A stretch of DNA of 64,000 bases from Trichomonas vaginalis G3 (GCF_026262505.1 NC_067205.1:21671585-21735584); one strand, 5' to 3'; counted from the first letter of the stretch, positions 9,944-20,182 are shown. The notes: generated from the letters alone by a model not told the origin. Numbers and translations: made by a program.

Positions 9944-11248
9944 ATAGGGTGTCCAAAGGTGTGTTTAGCACAAACCTGAATACTGCGAATAGAAATAAAC
10001 AAGTTACATATATATAAAGTTTATTTAAATATAATCACCATTGGATTCAATCACGCGTTTGCAGCGATCGATCCAGGCTTGAAAGACACGCTTTAAATCA
10101 TCATGAGAAAATTGCTCAAATTGCTCTCTTACAAAATTTTCAAGATCATCTGGACTCGCGAATTCGCGTCCTTCAGCTCTCTTTTTTAGCGTGCCGAATA
10201 AATAAATGTCAGAGGGTGCAATATCAGGTGAATAAATTGGGTTTGGAACAACTTTGGCATTGTTTTCCACCAAGTAATTCATTACCTTATGACTTTTGTG
10301 AACTCTTGAATTATCAAAATGAATTGCAAACTTTTGTTTTTGTTGTTTGGATTTCTCAAACTCATCAGAATTGATAATTTGAGTAAGAACATTGTCAATT
10401 AGATACTGAGCATTCATCGTATTAGGTTTTTGAAGAATATCAATTGCGATGATGCCATTCACGCCCCAAAAAACCGACAACATCATCATTGGTGTGTCAA
10501 TTTTTTTCTTCGGGAATGTTTGCGGATTTTCATCCTTCGGGATCCACATGATTTTGGCTTCTGTTGCATATTGAAACCAAGACTCGTCCCCTGTTACTAA
10601 AAAGCGAAACTTCTTGGATTGATACGCACCCAATATAGAGAGGAGCTCTTTCGAAGATTGGACTCTAGATTTTTTTTGAACTGAATTAAGGTTGTGCGGA
10701 ACCCAACGTGTATACGCTAGTTTGTAGTTCAAATAATTGTGCAGATAATAACTGACTGTTGTACGTGGTATCTTTGTCATCTCCTCTATCCTTCTGAGTG
10801 ATGCTCTTGGGTCTTCATCTAGCGCTTGAAGAATTGCTTTGATTTTTCTTTGATCCGGTGATTTTTTGTCAATTTTTATGATGGGTGTCTTTTTGTTCAT
10901 GAAGTGATACATCCTAACATGATACGTTACAGTGGAATAGCTAGGAGCATCCATACCGAAGCATTTTACCAATGTCTCGTAGATTTTTTTACAGTCTTTG
11001 CATTTTTTTGCAAGAGCGAGGATGTTTTCTTTATGATTCATTAAAAAAATGAAAAAAATCCCGCCAAAATTTCCCGCGAAACCGCCTCTTGTCTCAAAAT
11101 TCATTTTATATCCCGGCATGGCGCCAAAATACAACATACTCATCATATACATATATTCATATTTTTTATTATATATTTATAATCAGCATATATCTCCTTT
11201 AATAGTCTCATATAGAGCGCTGTGCTAAACGCACCTTTGGACACCCTA
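9944..11248. mobile_element. Mariner transposon (Tvmar1-like), 1,305 bp, with TA target duplication
   Basis: Bounded by 28-bp terminal inverted repeats (9944-9971 and 11221-11248) that begin TAGGGTGTCCAAAGGTG and differ at one base. TA dinucleotides flank both sides (9942-9943 and 11249-11250). Removing the element restores the reading of the beta-helix family at this place, as judged from the uninterrupted copies near 16815-16835 and 27390-27410. Size and transposase match the mariner family known from T. vaginalis. Both ends and the transposase look intact, so it may be a young insertion. Confidence 0.95.
10025..11041 (-). CDS. Mariner transposase
   Basis: 338 residues from the start MNHKENILALAKKCKDC; the frame is open further upstream to 11152 but that part overlaps the inverted-repeat side and looks non-coding. 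N-terminal helix-turn-helix region includes ILQALDEDPRASLRRIEEM and IPRTTVSYYL. The catalytic core has GDESWF (first Asp), HFDNSRVHKSH (second Asp) and the PIYSPDIAPSDIYLF block (third Asp), with 34 residues between the second and third Asp, the DD34D signature of mariner. No break is seen, so cut-and-paste activity is possible. Single gene inside its own transposon. Confidence 0.95.
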   Translation of the reverse strand: MNHKENILALAKKCKDCKKIYETLVKCFGMDAPSYSTVTYHVRMYHFMNKKTPIIKIDKKSPDQRKIKAILQALDEDPRASLRRIEEMTKIPRTTVSYYLHNYLNYKLAYTRWVPHNLNSVQKKSRVQSSKELLSILGAYQSKKFRFLVTGDESWFQYATEAKIMWIPKDENPQTFPKKKIDTPMMMLSVFWGVNGIIAIDILQKPNTMNAQYLIDNVLTQIINSDEFEKSKQQKQKFAIHFDNSRVHKSHKVMNYLVENNAKVVPNPIYSPDIAPSDIYLFGTLKKRAEGREFASPDDLENFVREQFEQFSHDDLKRVFQAWIDRCKRVIESNGDYI

Positions 11249-11335
11249 TATTTGAAACATCTTCACTTTGAACATGTTTCCTCAAAACAATTAATTTGAA
11301 CTTCGCAGTGAGTCAAAAAGACTCAATAATTAAAA
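11249..11335 (-). pseudogene. Beta-helix family gene, 5' part beyond the mariner
   Basis: This segment continues the interrupted beta-helix gene with the conserved 5' region found at 16836-16905 and 27411-27470 (reading TAKFKLIVL just before the mature repeats). No start codon is seen in the right frame, as in the other copies, so the 5' end of this family is missing or lies in a lost segment. It is followed by a dispersed repeat shared with about 16885 and 28725. Confidence 0.45.
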
Positions 11336-12813
11336 AAAATTGGTGTTACACCGGAGAGCTTGACATTTTCCGAAAAATGACATTTTAGCTTTACAAAGCT
11401 TACGTTTGTAAAATGGCATTTTTGCCACTTGTTTGTCAATACCCACCAAAAAAGCATCTTTGTGTTTTTTGTGTGAAATATGTTCTTTATAATCTTGGTG
11501 TTCTTTGGTAATTTTTGATGATTTGTGATGATATGTGGTGCTTTCTTCATGAAAATCACGATGTTTCTTTCGGAATTCTTCAATTTGTTTTTGGAGTTTG
11601 CAAATTAACTTTCTAGATTTGCAAAATTCGTACTTAAGTTTAAATACTTTGTATGTCAAGCATTCGATTGTTTCTTTAGAATTAGAATTAGAATCACAAC
11701 ACATTTATTGTAATAAAATAGTGTTTTCTTTCCTTCTGTTCTTTGACACTTTGTTTGGTTCCCTCAAGTAATAATCTCAGTTCTTTGTTTTCTTGAACAA
11801 AATTATAAAGTTCTTTTTGCATACGTTCAACTTGATTTGTTAAGAATAGTGATTTTTCTTGTGCCTTAAAGAGTGATGATGATGTACTGTTGTATAATAG
11901 TTGAAGATCGAAAATTTCATATCTTGTTTGCTTTTCAGAACTGATTGCATCTTCTGATTTGACTGAAAAATGTTCAATCTTGGATTTGAGGATGGAAATT
12001 TTAGATTCTTTCTTACTCAGTTTATTAAGAAGATTGTCGATCTTACAACGAAGAGATGAATTTTCAGATTCCAATAACTTAAGATTGAGATTGTTTTCTC
12101 GTTCATTCTTTTAGAATTTATTCATTAAACGTTGGAGTTCAACGGTTTCTGAATCTTTATTTCCAAATTGTTGATGAAAATAATTAAGATGACGTTGCAG
12201 ATCTGAAAATTTCTGCCCTAAAGCTTCATGAGTTTCTTCGTAATCATTGCTCGAGATCTTTGTGTATTTAGTTTTCGTTTGTAAATCTGGTTCATGATTG
12301 TTAATCTTTTCATACATTTTAGACTGTTCAATGTTGAATGATTTAATGTTTTTGATTGATGAATCACGTTCATCAATAAGTTGCTTGATCCATTGAATGA
12401 ATTCATTCGTATCTTGTTGTGAATATGGAAATGCATTATGAATCATTCTAAGAGAGTCTAATGAATTTGTTGACTGGTTTCTGAGAACAACATCATTGAA
12501 TATCATGCATCATGCTAAAAGAGAATAGACTTCTTTAAATGCATTTTTTAAGGAATTGAAATTTTTTTGTCTTGAAAGAATCTTTTGCAATATTATCATG
12601 TTCTGACAATGGTTCATCTATGTTATCGATTTGAGATATATAGTATTTGTAGTCGCATAAATGGTTTGGATTAGATACGTTATAGAATCTGTTTTCTTGT
12701 AAAAAAACGCGAGTTTGTGATACTTGTTCTTTAAGAAATGCTTTATGAACGGATTTGAATGTTTGTTTGCTGATTAAAAATAGAATTGACAGTTCAAGAG
12801 ACTTGTCGTTCAT
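11330..12813 (-). pseudogene. Coiled-coil protein gene, broken
   Basis: Four open pieces follow one another on the minus strand: 12813-12535, 12506-12111, 12074-11694 and 11704-11330. The second and third are in the same frame, separated only by a TAA at about 12111; the others are shifted by one base. The product is rich in Lys, Glu and Leu heptads (for example NLKLLESENSSLRCKIDNLL) typical of the large coiled-coil gene families of trichomonads. A stretch SQQDTNEFIQWIKQLIDE resembles the QQDxxEF box of ubiquitin-specific proteases, but no Cys box is seen, so this is not claimed. The 3' part recurs at about 29000-29200. Confidence 0.5.
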
Positions 12814-12907
12814 TTCTAACGAAGTGCTGCAGAATTTGATTCAAGTTTTTTTTAGTGCCTCGATAAGGTTTAAAACTGCTTTTTGACACGCAATGAAGAA
12901 ATAATGA

Positions 12908-13932
12908 ATATCCAGATTCAATGAAAATATAAAATATATTCTCAAGTTAAGAAATTTTCATCATGAAGAGGATCCTAATAGTATTTGGCTTCATTATTAT
13001 GCAGGAATTAGTCCTCCTTATAAAGTTATTCAAGGTGAAAACCAGAACGTTACAGCAACAAATAGTAAATGCTTCACATACATATGCTTATTTACCAGTA
13101 TACAAGAGAGAGCCATTAAATTCCATGGTATTTCAGATTATTCATTTTTACTTCTCGAAAACGTTTTCAGCAAAGGTCCAGGTACAGTATATATATATGG
13201 TTATAGCTGTAAAATTATTATTGATAAATTTTGTTCATTTGAAAGTAGATCATCATCTGGTCAATTTGCTTATTTCGCTCCGAGCGTCAAAAGTACACTC
13301 CTTCTAGGATCAATTTCTAATGGAGGAGATAGTTCTGAATACAATGGAATGATTTGGCAATATCAAGGCTATTCATCTCTTTCAAAAACAAACATTACTA
13401 ACTGTGTTTCAATGCATTCAACAGCTTTTCATTATTGGGGTGGATCTTCAACAAAAAATGTTTTGTTTTGTAATTTTGAGAATTTAGAAGCAGGTAGCCA
13501 AATTATTCAGTTTGTCGAATGTGCAGGAAGTATTGAAAGATGTAATTTTTTGAATAATTCCCAAATAAATGGAAGTTATGGATTAATTTATGTTGAATCA
13601 AAAAGACTTGATATTTTAGATTCAGTTTTCCAAAACAACCGAAAGAATAATAAAGGAGGATTGTTTTATGCAGGTTATAAAGGCGATATATATATATATA
13701 TCGATGTAATGTTGATAAATATTCAGCTTATTCATATTATGGAACTGTTTATAATTCAAGCATTTCAACAGAATCATTTTCTAATGACTTAAAACTCACT
13801 GGATTGAGATCTTGTGACGGAGATATTATAATATTGTATGTACGAATCAAAGAAAATAAAATATATTCATTATGTTCTTGCCAACATTTCTTTTTTGGAA
13901 AATATTTTGTATCTTTTTTGTGCACATGTTAA
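12908..13932 (+). pseudogene. Beta-helix surface-type protein, plus-strand copy
   Basis: One frame reads from 12908 (HEEDPNSIWLHYYAGISPP at about 12962) through ESRSSSGQFAYFAPSVKSTL and the Asn-rich repeats (KTNITNCVSMHSTAFHYWGG) to about 13685. There, a TA dinucleotide run shifts the frame. In the next frame it continues to TAA at 13930-13932 with LCSCQHFFFGKYF, matching the C-terminus of the other copies. No ATG precedes the conserved part. Same family as 8978, 15856 and 27056, here in opposite orientation. Confidence 0.6.
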
Positions 13933-14589
13933 AAGTAAAAATAAATAATGAAAGATGGGGTGTATATATATATTGAAAGGGATTCAATGAGTATTCTAAA
14001 AATAACTACTTTTAAGGATGCTATTTCATATGATTGATGCATCTACTCAGAACGATCATTTAATTGGGAAGAATTCTACTGTTTTCGCAAAGTTCTAATA
14101 AAAATGAGAATTTTTCTTTGAATATATATTGTAGATGGACCTTGAGAAAAACATTTTTAGAAAGTAAAATCGAATAGTCAATTGTGTCTGTTAAATGAAC
14201 TTGCAGATGTATGCAAAACCAAGATGATCAAGTAATGTGATTTGGCTAATTAAGTATGATGCAAGACGATCTGTTATTCAACTTGAAGATTTAGCTCTTA
14301 AAAGAGTATGAATAAATGATTTCAAGTGTGAAATTGAGTTTGGATGTTTTTCTAATTGTAAAAAAAATTGTAACTAAATCTGGATTCGATGTATCAATCT
14401 CTCTCAATAATAAATCACTGAAATCGGTTTCTTCACTTGATTAACTACTAGATTCTTTGATATTTGGATACAATGACGTGTTTGAAGTCCTCTAAATGTC
14501 TTTTTACTCTAAATGAATCTGATGATTATTAGAATATATTTAAATAATAAATAATAAATCAAATTTTGTAAAAAGATATACTTGTTATT
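13933..14589. other. Intergenic stretch with a decayed beta-helix fragment
   Basis: No gene is seen. Between about 14120 and 14225 the minus strand resembles the middle of the beta-helix family (the region read as a poly-Phe/Leu block plus the TYICKF-like motif), heavily decayed. The remainder is AT-rich without recognisable structure. Confidence 0.4.
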
Positions 14590-14961
14590 TTAATTTTTTG
14601 TTGTAAAATATTGTGAAAGTGAAAGCATTAGGAATTTATCTTGCTTATCATTATTGTTCCAAAGATCGTTCAAAATGTTCTGTGTTTTTTCATATGAACA
14701 AAATTTAAGAGAATATAAAGAAACATGATATAAAATCAATGGCCATGATGGATTAGATGGCCATTGATTTGGTGATTGAATGTCTTGAAGAATGGAATCA
14801 CATAAATTCATTAAGGTTGGAAGTGGAGATTCGCCGTTAGATAAATACTTGCAAATAGACAAATTATGTGTTTCTTGGATAGATGGATCTTGATTAGAGC
14901 TCAAATCTTGGATGATCTTACTATAATTCTTGTTGTAGAATAATTGTTGATGAGAGCTCAT
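14590..14961 (-). CDS. CNOT10-like N-terminal fragment (CCR4-NOT subunit), low certainty
   Basis: 123 residues, open and with a good start: a TCACTTTT initiator motif lies 10-17 bases before the ATG. The sequence has TPR-like helical pairs. HNLSICKYLSNGES and LILYHVSLYSLKFCSYEKTQ resemble the start of CCR4-NOT subunit 10 (HN-A-EY and LYNQAVI-YHLRQY-EA in animals and plants). CNOT10 proteins are 500-750 residues, so this would be only the first two repeats, ending in a stop at 14590. It is either a truncated duplicate or an unrelated small gene. Base composition is less repeat-like than its surroundings. Confidence 0.4.
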   Translation of the reverse strand: MSSHQQLFYNKNYSKIIQDLSSNQDPSIQETHNLSICKYLSNGESPLPTLMNLCDSILQDIQSPNQWPSNPSWPLILYHVSLYSLKFCSYEKTQNILNDLWNNNDKQDKFLMLSLSQYFTTKN

Positions 14962-14970
14962 TTTTTGTTA

Positions 14971-14978
14971 AAAAGTGA
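14971..14978 (-). promoter_or_regulatory. Trichomonad initiator (Inr) motif upstream of 14961
   Basis: On the minus strand TCACTTTT lies 10-17 bases before the ATG. This fits the known T. vaginalis core promoter, TCA followed by a pyrimidine and A/T, normally within about 20 bases of the start codon. Confidence 0.6.
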
Positions 14979-15855
14979 CATAATTATTTTCTTTCATTTC
15001 TATTGGCATGCTGCACGCCTGTAAAAAGAAACCTTATTCAAATAGTACTGGCACTTCAAATCTGTTAAAAAATGACGAAAATTTATTTTCTCTGCTTTGT
15101 ATGTCTTATATTTGTCCATACTATCTTCCATCTTAACCACATCGAAAAACTATTAAAACATTAAAAAAATCCTTGAAGGTCGATTTATGAGAAAATAAAT
15201 TTGGTGATTTATACTAAACTGATCCTGGGCAAACAATAAATATAAGAATTTTATTGTAATCATGCCACTATTTCTGAATTTGAATTTTATCTCTTCCAAA
15301 AAAACATGAATTATGAGTCATTGTACTTATTATCATATATCCTATTATATATATTAAGATATACTATTGTGCACAAAATTTTTATGTATAAATTTAATAG
15401 AATAATTGCAAAGATGATAAAAAATCGTCTTCGACTTTTCTATACTGATTTATGAGTTGTCCGTAATACATCAAACAAAATGTCAATATATCCAATGAAA
15501 GTATATCAAAAATTAAAAATTAATCGAAATGAAAGGATTGGGGGTTAATTTAGTAGATCTTATATCGCAAATTTGCATTACTCAGATTGTTGTGCATCCT
15601 ATTATATAGGACAATAGCTTTAACCATGAAATAAGATAATTTCATTTATAACCATGAGCATTTCAGCATTAAAAATATATTGGAGAATAATTATTTTGAA
15701 TGTTTACCAATCTATTTCATCAATAAAAATTGGTATTACTTACAATTTAAGTGTCCTATTTCACTCAATTTCAGTCAATTGCAACAATGATTAAACTCAA
15801 TATATTTTCCTTGAGTAAGGAAAAAAATGAAGAAAGCAAGAATAATTATTAATTT
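14979..15855. other. AT-rich stretch without recognised genes
   Basis: No open frame or RNA gene is supported on either strand. The sequence is simple AT-rich DNA with short low-complexity runs such as CCTATTATATATATT around 15345. Confidence 0.5.
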
Positions 15856-16905
15856 TTATTGTTTATTCAATAACAAAATAGAAAGATGATACTCACCAAA
15901 AAGAAAATTTACGCATGGACTTAATGAACAAATTATATTTTCTTTCTTTGGGATAAATAATAATACTAATCCAAGATTTCCTTCACATGGACGTAATCCA
16001 AGGAATGTCAAATTATTCTTAAATGATTCTGTTCCTTGATCTGATGTATATACAATTCCAGAACCTGTATCAGCTGAATAAGAATCAATACTACATCGAT
16101 GTATATAAATCTTTCCATCACCATTGCCAGCTTCAAATAATTTTCCTTTGTTAATCTCAGGATTGTTTTGGAAAGATGAATCAAAAATATCAAGTCTTTT
16201 AGATGTAACAGAAACAATTCCAAAATATTCATCATTTTGAGAATTATTTTTATAATTACATCGGTCAATTCTTCCCGGAGAATTATAAAAATAAGTAATT
16301 ATTCCGTCAGTTACTTGTAAATTCTCAAAATTACAAAATGAAACATTTACTGTTGATTCAACATAATCATATTCAAAACCTGGTTTTTGACTTGAAATAC
16401 AGTTAGAAATGTTTGTTTTTGAAAGTGATCCAAAACCTTTATTCTGGTAAAGCATACAATTTACTGAACTACTTCCTCCATTACAAATTGATCCTTGGAG
16501 GATTGTACTGTTGACTTTGCCTTGGAAATGAATAAATTGGCCATATAAAGGATTTTGACTTTCAAATGAACAGAATTTATCAATAATAATGTCATTTTTG
16601 CTATAACTTTCAATATATAATGTACCTGGACCTTCTGAAAAAACGTTATCGAAAAGTAAAATCGAGTAATCTTTTGTATTTTTGAATTTAACTGCTCTAT
16701 CTTGAAGGTTATTGAATTTACAGATGTATGCAAAACAGCTGTTCTCATTTGGAGTGACTTGTTGAACATCACCTGTAAAGACGGAAGAAGGAGGATTAAT
16801 TCCTTCATAATAAAGATGTCAAATACTATTTGTAACTTCTTCACAATGAAAATATTTCCTCAAAACAATTAATTTGAACTTCGCAGTGAGTCAAAAAGAC
16901 TCAAT
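15856..16905 (-). pseudogene. Beta-helix surface-type protein, uninterrupted but decayed copy
   Basis: Open from 16455 to 15856 (199 residues) with KTNISNCISSQKPGFEYDY, the Asn-rich turns NNSQNDEYFGIVSV and the C-terminal SLSPCVNFLFGEYHLS. Upstream the family continues to about 16905 but in shifted frames. The residue corresponding to the conserved Trp of SIWHLYYEG is a TGA here, so this copy is not functional as read. It aligns closely with 8978-9943 and serves as the empty-site comparison for the mariner insertion. Confidence 0.6.
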
Positions 16906-17165
16906 AATTAAATATAAAAAGAAAGGGGGTAACACCAAATTTCGGATTAAATTTTTTGCAAAACATTAGAGTTTATTTGTGGCGAGATTGCAAGCTCACA
17001 TTTTGAAATAAGTTTTGGAAATTTTTCATTGAAAATAATACGTTTATAACAAATGAAAATATTATGGAGTGCGGTACATTTTAGGAAAAATGACATTTTA
17101 ACTTTACAAAGTTTACATTTGTAAAATGGCATTTTTGCCACTTGTTTGCCAATACCCCAAAAAAA
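16885..17165. repeat. Dispersed repeat shared with about 11310-11450 and 28725-28890
   Basis: The segment starting with a short inverted pair (GTCAAAAAGACTC) and AAAGGGGGTAACACC, followed by a GGCGAGATTGC block, recurs beside the beta-helix gene at 11310 and at 28725. A second block (TGACATTTTA..TTTGTAAAATGGCATTTTTGCC) is shared with 11375-11440. It travels with the beta-helix family and probably marks the edge of a duplicated unit. Confidence 0.6.
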
Positions 17166-17350
17166 GTTTGGCGCCAAATTGCAAAAGTGTCATAATCTCA
17201 TGGTGGACCATAGCTGGTGTCGCCGCCGACTATCTACTTGCTGGGATGCTACGCAGCCTTTGATCTGGCCAATCATAGTGCTGCTCCATCCACATCAGCA
17301 AGTGATTTCGGCTGGAGATCTCCAATGGGTCTTCCATGAGGTTTCTGCAA

Positions 17351-17425
17351 GCCAGAAGCACAATATCTATGCAGCCTAGCTGCTAAGATAGCGTAGCTAG
17401 GCTGCGTAATTGTTGTGCTTCTGGC
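17351..17425. repeat. Long imperfect hairpin preceding the 120-bp hairpin array
   Basis: The outer arms start GCCAGAAGCACAAT and end GTGCTTCTGGC, with a few unpaired bases. The inner arms are perfectly complementary (GCAGCCTAGCT and AGCTAGGCTGC). It precedes the regular array at 17515. Confidence 0.75.
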
Positions 17426-17514
17426 GATATTAGTTATATGTTATTGCTCTCATGGACTACAGTACTACTCCCTGAACCCTTGAGGGTCAGGGATGTAAGT
17501 TTACTCGAAATGGG

Positions 17515-17979
17515 CAATGTTCATTACGAAATCTCTCATCGAATGAGAGACTTCGTAATGAGCATTGTCTTAAAGTACTCTTACTACTCTTTCCTAGTTC
17601 CCAAAAGGCCTAGGATTCTGTAATTAATCGAATAGGACAGAGTTTTTCTGAAGTCTCTCATTTGATGAGAGGCTTCGGAAGAACTCTGTCCTAATGTAGT
17701 GTACTTATAGTCTCTGACAATTTATGTGTCAGAGAATGTACTTTTACTCGAATAGAGCAGAGTTTTTCCGAAGTCTCTCATTTGATGAGAGGCCTCGGAA
17801 GAACTCTGCCGTAGTGTAATGTAGTTGTGGTACTTGTCCCACAAAAAGCGAGAGAATATGTCTGTAATTCGTTTATGCTGAAGTTATCTGGATGTCTCTC
17901 AAATGAGAGAGGAAATCCAGATAACTTCAGCATAAGTTAATGCGGATGCGGTTCTCTAGCTCTTTGTCGGCCAGAGAAC
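17515..17979. repeat. Array of four 120-bp units, each a long hairpin plus a short hairpin
   Basis: Long hairpins start at 17515, 17635, 17755 and 17873, a spacing of 120, 120 and 118 bp. Each has outer arms of 16-21 bp that differ between units and an inner TCTCTCAT / ATGAGAGA stem with a tiny loop (the fourth has TCTCTC / GAGAGA). The outer arms of the fourth (17873-17893 and 17915-17935) are perfectly complementary over 21 bp. Short hairpins lie before or between them, for example TCTCTGACA / TGTCAGAGA at 17711-17735 and GTTCTCT / AGAGAAC at 17951-17979. There is no sizeable reading frame. The array sits next to the DDE_1 transposon but outside its inverted repeats. Confidence 0.8.
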
Positions 17980-18103
17980 GAATAAAAAGTTTTTGTTGTG
18001 AGTAGGCTCGATGCATGCAAAATTTCTTATATTTTTACTTCTTATGAGAAAATAGTTTTTCATTTCTTATAAAGTCTTTTCAGGGGGGTTATACCGTGAT
18101 ATT

Positions 18104-19953
18104 AGCCTTGTACCGAAAAAAGTGACGGGCAATGCCGTAAAATAATATTTTATTAAAAAATTTTTGGTGGAGAATTGGAAAATTTTTGGTGGAAAATTGG
18201 AAAATTTTCCTAATCATTTGGACTATAACCTGGCATATTAGGGAGTTTTGTCAACAACTCAGTGCTGGGATCAAGATAGTTTGTAATCCAAAAGTAGAAA
18301 CGTTCCTTGGTGTCTTGTTCTGGCTTCCTGCAAAATCTGTGATTTGCAGGATTCTTCTTAATATTGTCAGAAATTGCGCAAATCATGTCCATCGTCGTCA
18401 ATTCTTCACCATTGATGTTAAAACGATTTCGATTACGGTAATTTCTTTTCTCTTGCAATTCTTTTTCTGCAGGAGTCAATTCACGAACATACTTATTATG
18501 TTTGAGAGCTTCTACAGAACAAGGGCAAAGACCGCAGGCGGCAGCATTTTGAACCGTTCTTAATGATACTGATTCTTGCCATGCGCTAATAAATGAGTAG
18601 ATAATGGCGTAGCGCATCATTGCAGCATTGCTGTTGAACTCTTGCTTCGGTGCCTTAATGTAATCTCTCAGATAATCCGTGAATTTGGACTTTAATCTTT
18701 TGGCAATGCCAACATCAAATACTTGTAAAATGTGTGTTGTATGTGCGGGAAGAACAATTAATTTGATGTTGGCACTTGCCAAAAGGAACAATGCCAGAGG
18801 ATTCTCGCGGCTGGAGTGTCCATCACACACAATGAGAGCAGGCTTGTCACGTATATCTTCTGGCATTCTCTGGCGTTCAAAGTTAAGCCACTCGATGAAG
18901 AAAATGCAATACAATAAGAATACACTTCTGTTCACCCAGCCTTTTGGCGTAGAAGTAAACCAACAATGTCTTTCGCGCTGGAATACTTTCAGTTCTCTAG
19001 GTAGTTCTGCAATACATGGGAGAACAAAGAGAGGTGGGACAGATTTGCCTGTCATTGAGCATCCGCATAAAGCTGTAATGTGCGGAAAGTTTGGAATTCC
19101 TTTGGCGATCATATGCTCTATCTCCTCAGGTAATGCAACTTTCTTCTTCTTAAATTTGTTTATGAATGTTTCATCGATACTAAAAATCAACTCCTCTGGA
19201 GTACTTTCGATTGTTTCACGATGTTTATCGTAGAATTCTTCGATAATTCTTGGTTCACACGCCATGTATCTTGATTCTTCAATCTCTTGGCATGCCTTAA
19301 GCTTGCAATGCAATTGCTGTAAAATATGGTTAACATAAGGTCTCGATACATCATCACCACCAAGAGTATTGATAACTTCTTCTGCAAGAGTAGGACAATT
19401 AATCTCAAGAAGGAATCTGTAACCATAATCTCTTCTGAGCTCTTTCAACTTGAACGCCTCGTCAATAATGTCAGCTGCTTCTAGAGCTTCACCTTTGTAA
19501 GCAGAATCTTCGATAATTTCTTTTAAAGTGAGCTGATCACGCTCGCATAGGTATGGATCTGCACCGCCATGATTCCCTTTTTCCCAGTATAGACCTAATG
19601 CAGCTCTTTTAAGTGCAGTAGCAATGAGATTGGATGTTAAAGTTCCGAGATCTGGGTATTCTTCCTCCCATGCAAGCTTAGTTTGACTATATGTCATACC
19701 TTCGGCGCGACAATTGATGATAAACTTTTGTTGTCTACCAAGAAATTCGACTGTGAGAAATTCCATTTTTAATTTTAAACGAGCACTTGAGCCACGTTTT
19801 ATCTGACTTCACCAGCCAAAAAGCCCCTGTACTAAGTGTCATGTTTTTGTTTATTTTAAAGTTTCTGCCATGTAATGGTTTACATTGCAAATTTTTGAAT
19901 ACTTTACATCACCATAAAATGGCAGTACAAGGCTAGTTTATCGGTACAAGGCT
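18104..19953. mobile_element. DDE_1-type DNA transposon, about 1.85 kb, with short inverted repeats
   Basis: Left end AGCCTTGTACCGA at 18104-18116 is repeated inverted as TCGGTACAAGGCT at 19941-19953. A second partial copy of the end motif lies at 19925-19935. The only gene is the transposase on the minus strand. A TA target duplication, expected for pogo-like elements, is not evident at these borders, so the exact ends are uncertain. Confidence 0.7.
18210..19766 (-). CDS. DDE_1 superfamily transposase (pogo/Tigger/jerky-like)
   Basis: 518 residues, intact. The N-terminal third is helical and probably DNA binding (SQTKLAWEEEYPDLGTL). The catalytic core has IFSIDETFINKF (first Asp), LIVCDGHSSRENP (second Asp) and LPAHTTHILQVFDVGIAK (third Asp), with 35 residues between the second and third Asp. 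This motif set is typical of the DDE_1 family, which moves DNA by cut and paste and includes domesticated CENP-B and jerky proteins. Codon use is richer in G+C than the neighbours, suggesting recent transfer or amplification. Either a live transposon or a host gene is possible; the flanking inverted repeats favour a transposon. Confidence 0.9.
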   Translation of the reverse strand: MEFLTVEFLGRQQKFIINCRAEGMTYSQTKLAWEEEYPDLGTLTSNLIATALKRAALGLYWEKGNHGGADPYLCERDQLTLKEIIEDSAYKGEALEAADIIDEAFKLKELRRDYGYRFLLEINCPTLAEEVINTLGGDDVSRPYVNHILQQLHCKLKACQEIEESRYMACEPRIIEEFYDKHRETIESTPEELIFSIDETFINKFKKKKVALPEEIEHMIAKGIPNFPHITALCGCSMTGKSVPPLFVLPCIAELPRELKVFQRERHCWFTSTPKGWVNRSVFLLYCIFFIEWLNFERQRMPEDIRDKPALIVCDGHSSRENPLALFLLASANIKLIVLPAHTTHILQVFDVGIAKRLKSKFTDYLRDYIKAPKQEFNSNAAMMRYAIIYSFISAWQESVSLRTVQNAAACGLCPCSVEALKHNKYVRELTPAEKELQEKRNYRNRNRFNINGEELTTMDMICAISDNIKKNPANHRFCRKPEQDTKERFYFWITNYLDPSTELLTKLPNMPGYSPND

Positions 19954-20145
19954 CTTGAAATGACTTTATTTCGAATTTTTCTCATTTTTCAATCTTGATC
20001 AAAATTCAAAAATAAACAGATTCTCCAATAGAATACATAAAATAACTCGTATCTATCATATTAAAATTTTCGAAAAATCTCCAAATAGGGATGCGACGGT
20101 TTTACGCCATGACCGTTTAAAAATAGAATAATACGCCATTTTTGG

Positions 20146-20182
20146 GGCCGAATGGCGGGTACGAAGTACCCGCCATTCGGCC
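20146..20182. repeat. Perfect 17-bp-stem hairpin with 3-base loop
   Basis: GGCCGAATGGCGGGTAC is followed by GAA and its exact reverse complement. This GC-rich palindrome stands out in an AT-rich context just inside the left inverted repeat of the 20096-27053 unit. Confidence 0.9.

Noticed and set aside
11041-11152. Longer start for the mariner transposase at 11152
   Set aside because: The added 37 residues lack the usual N-terminus, and the start at 11041 gives normal mariner length and motif positions.
12111-12506. Possible ubiquitin-specific protease (SQQDTNEFIQW segment)
   Set aside because: Only one short motif fits; no Cys box or His box is seen, and the rest is coiled coil.
17146-17623. 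Two plus-strand open frames over the hairpin region
   Set aside because: They run through inverted repeats, have no protein-like composition and no initiator motif.
18679-19233. Plus-strand 184-codon open frame
   Set aside because: It lies antisense to the intact DDE_1 transposase, which has all catalytic motifs.
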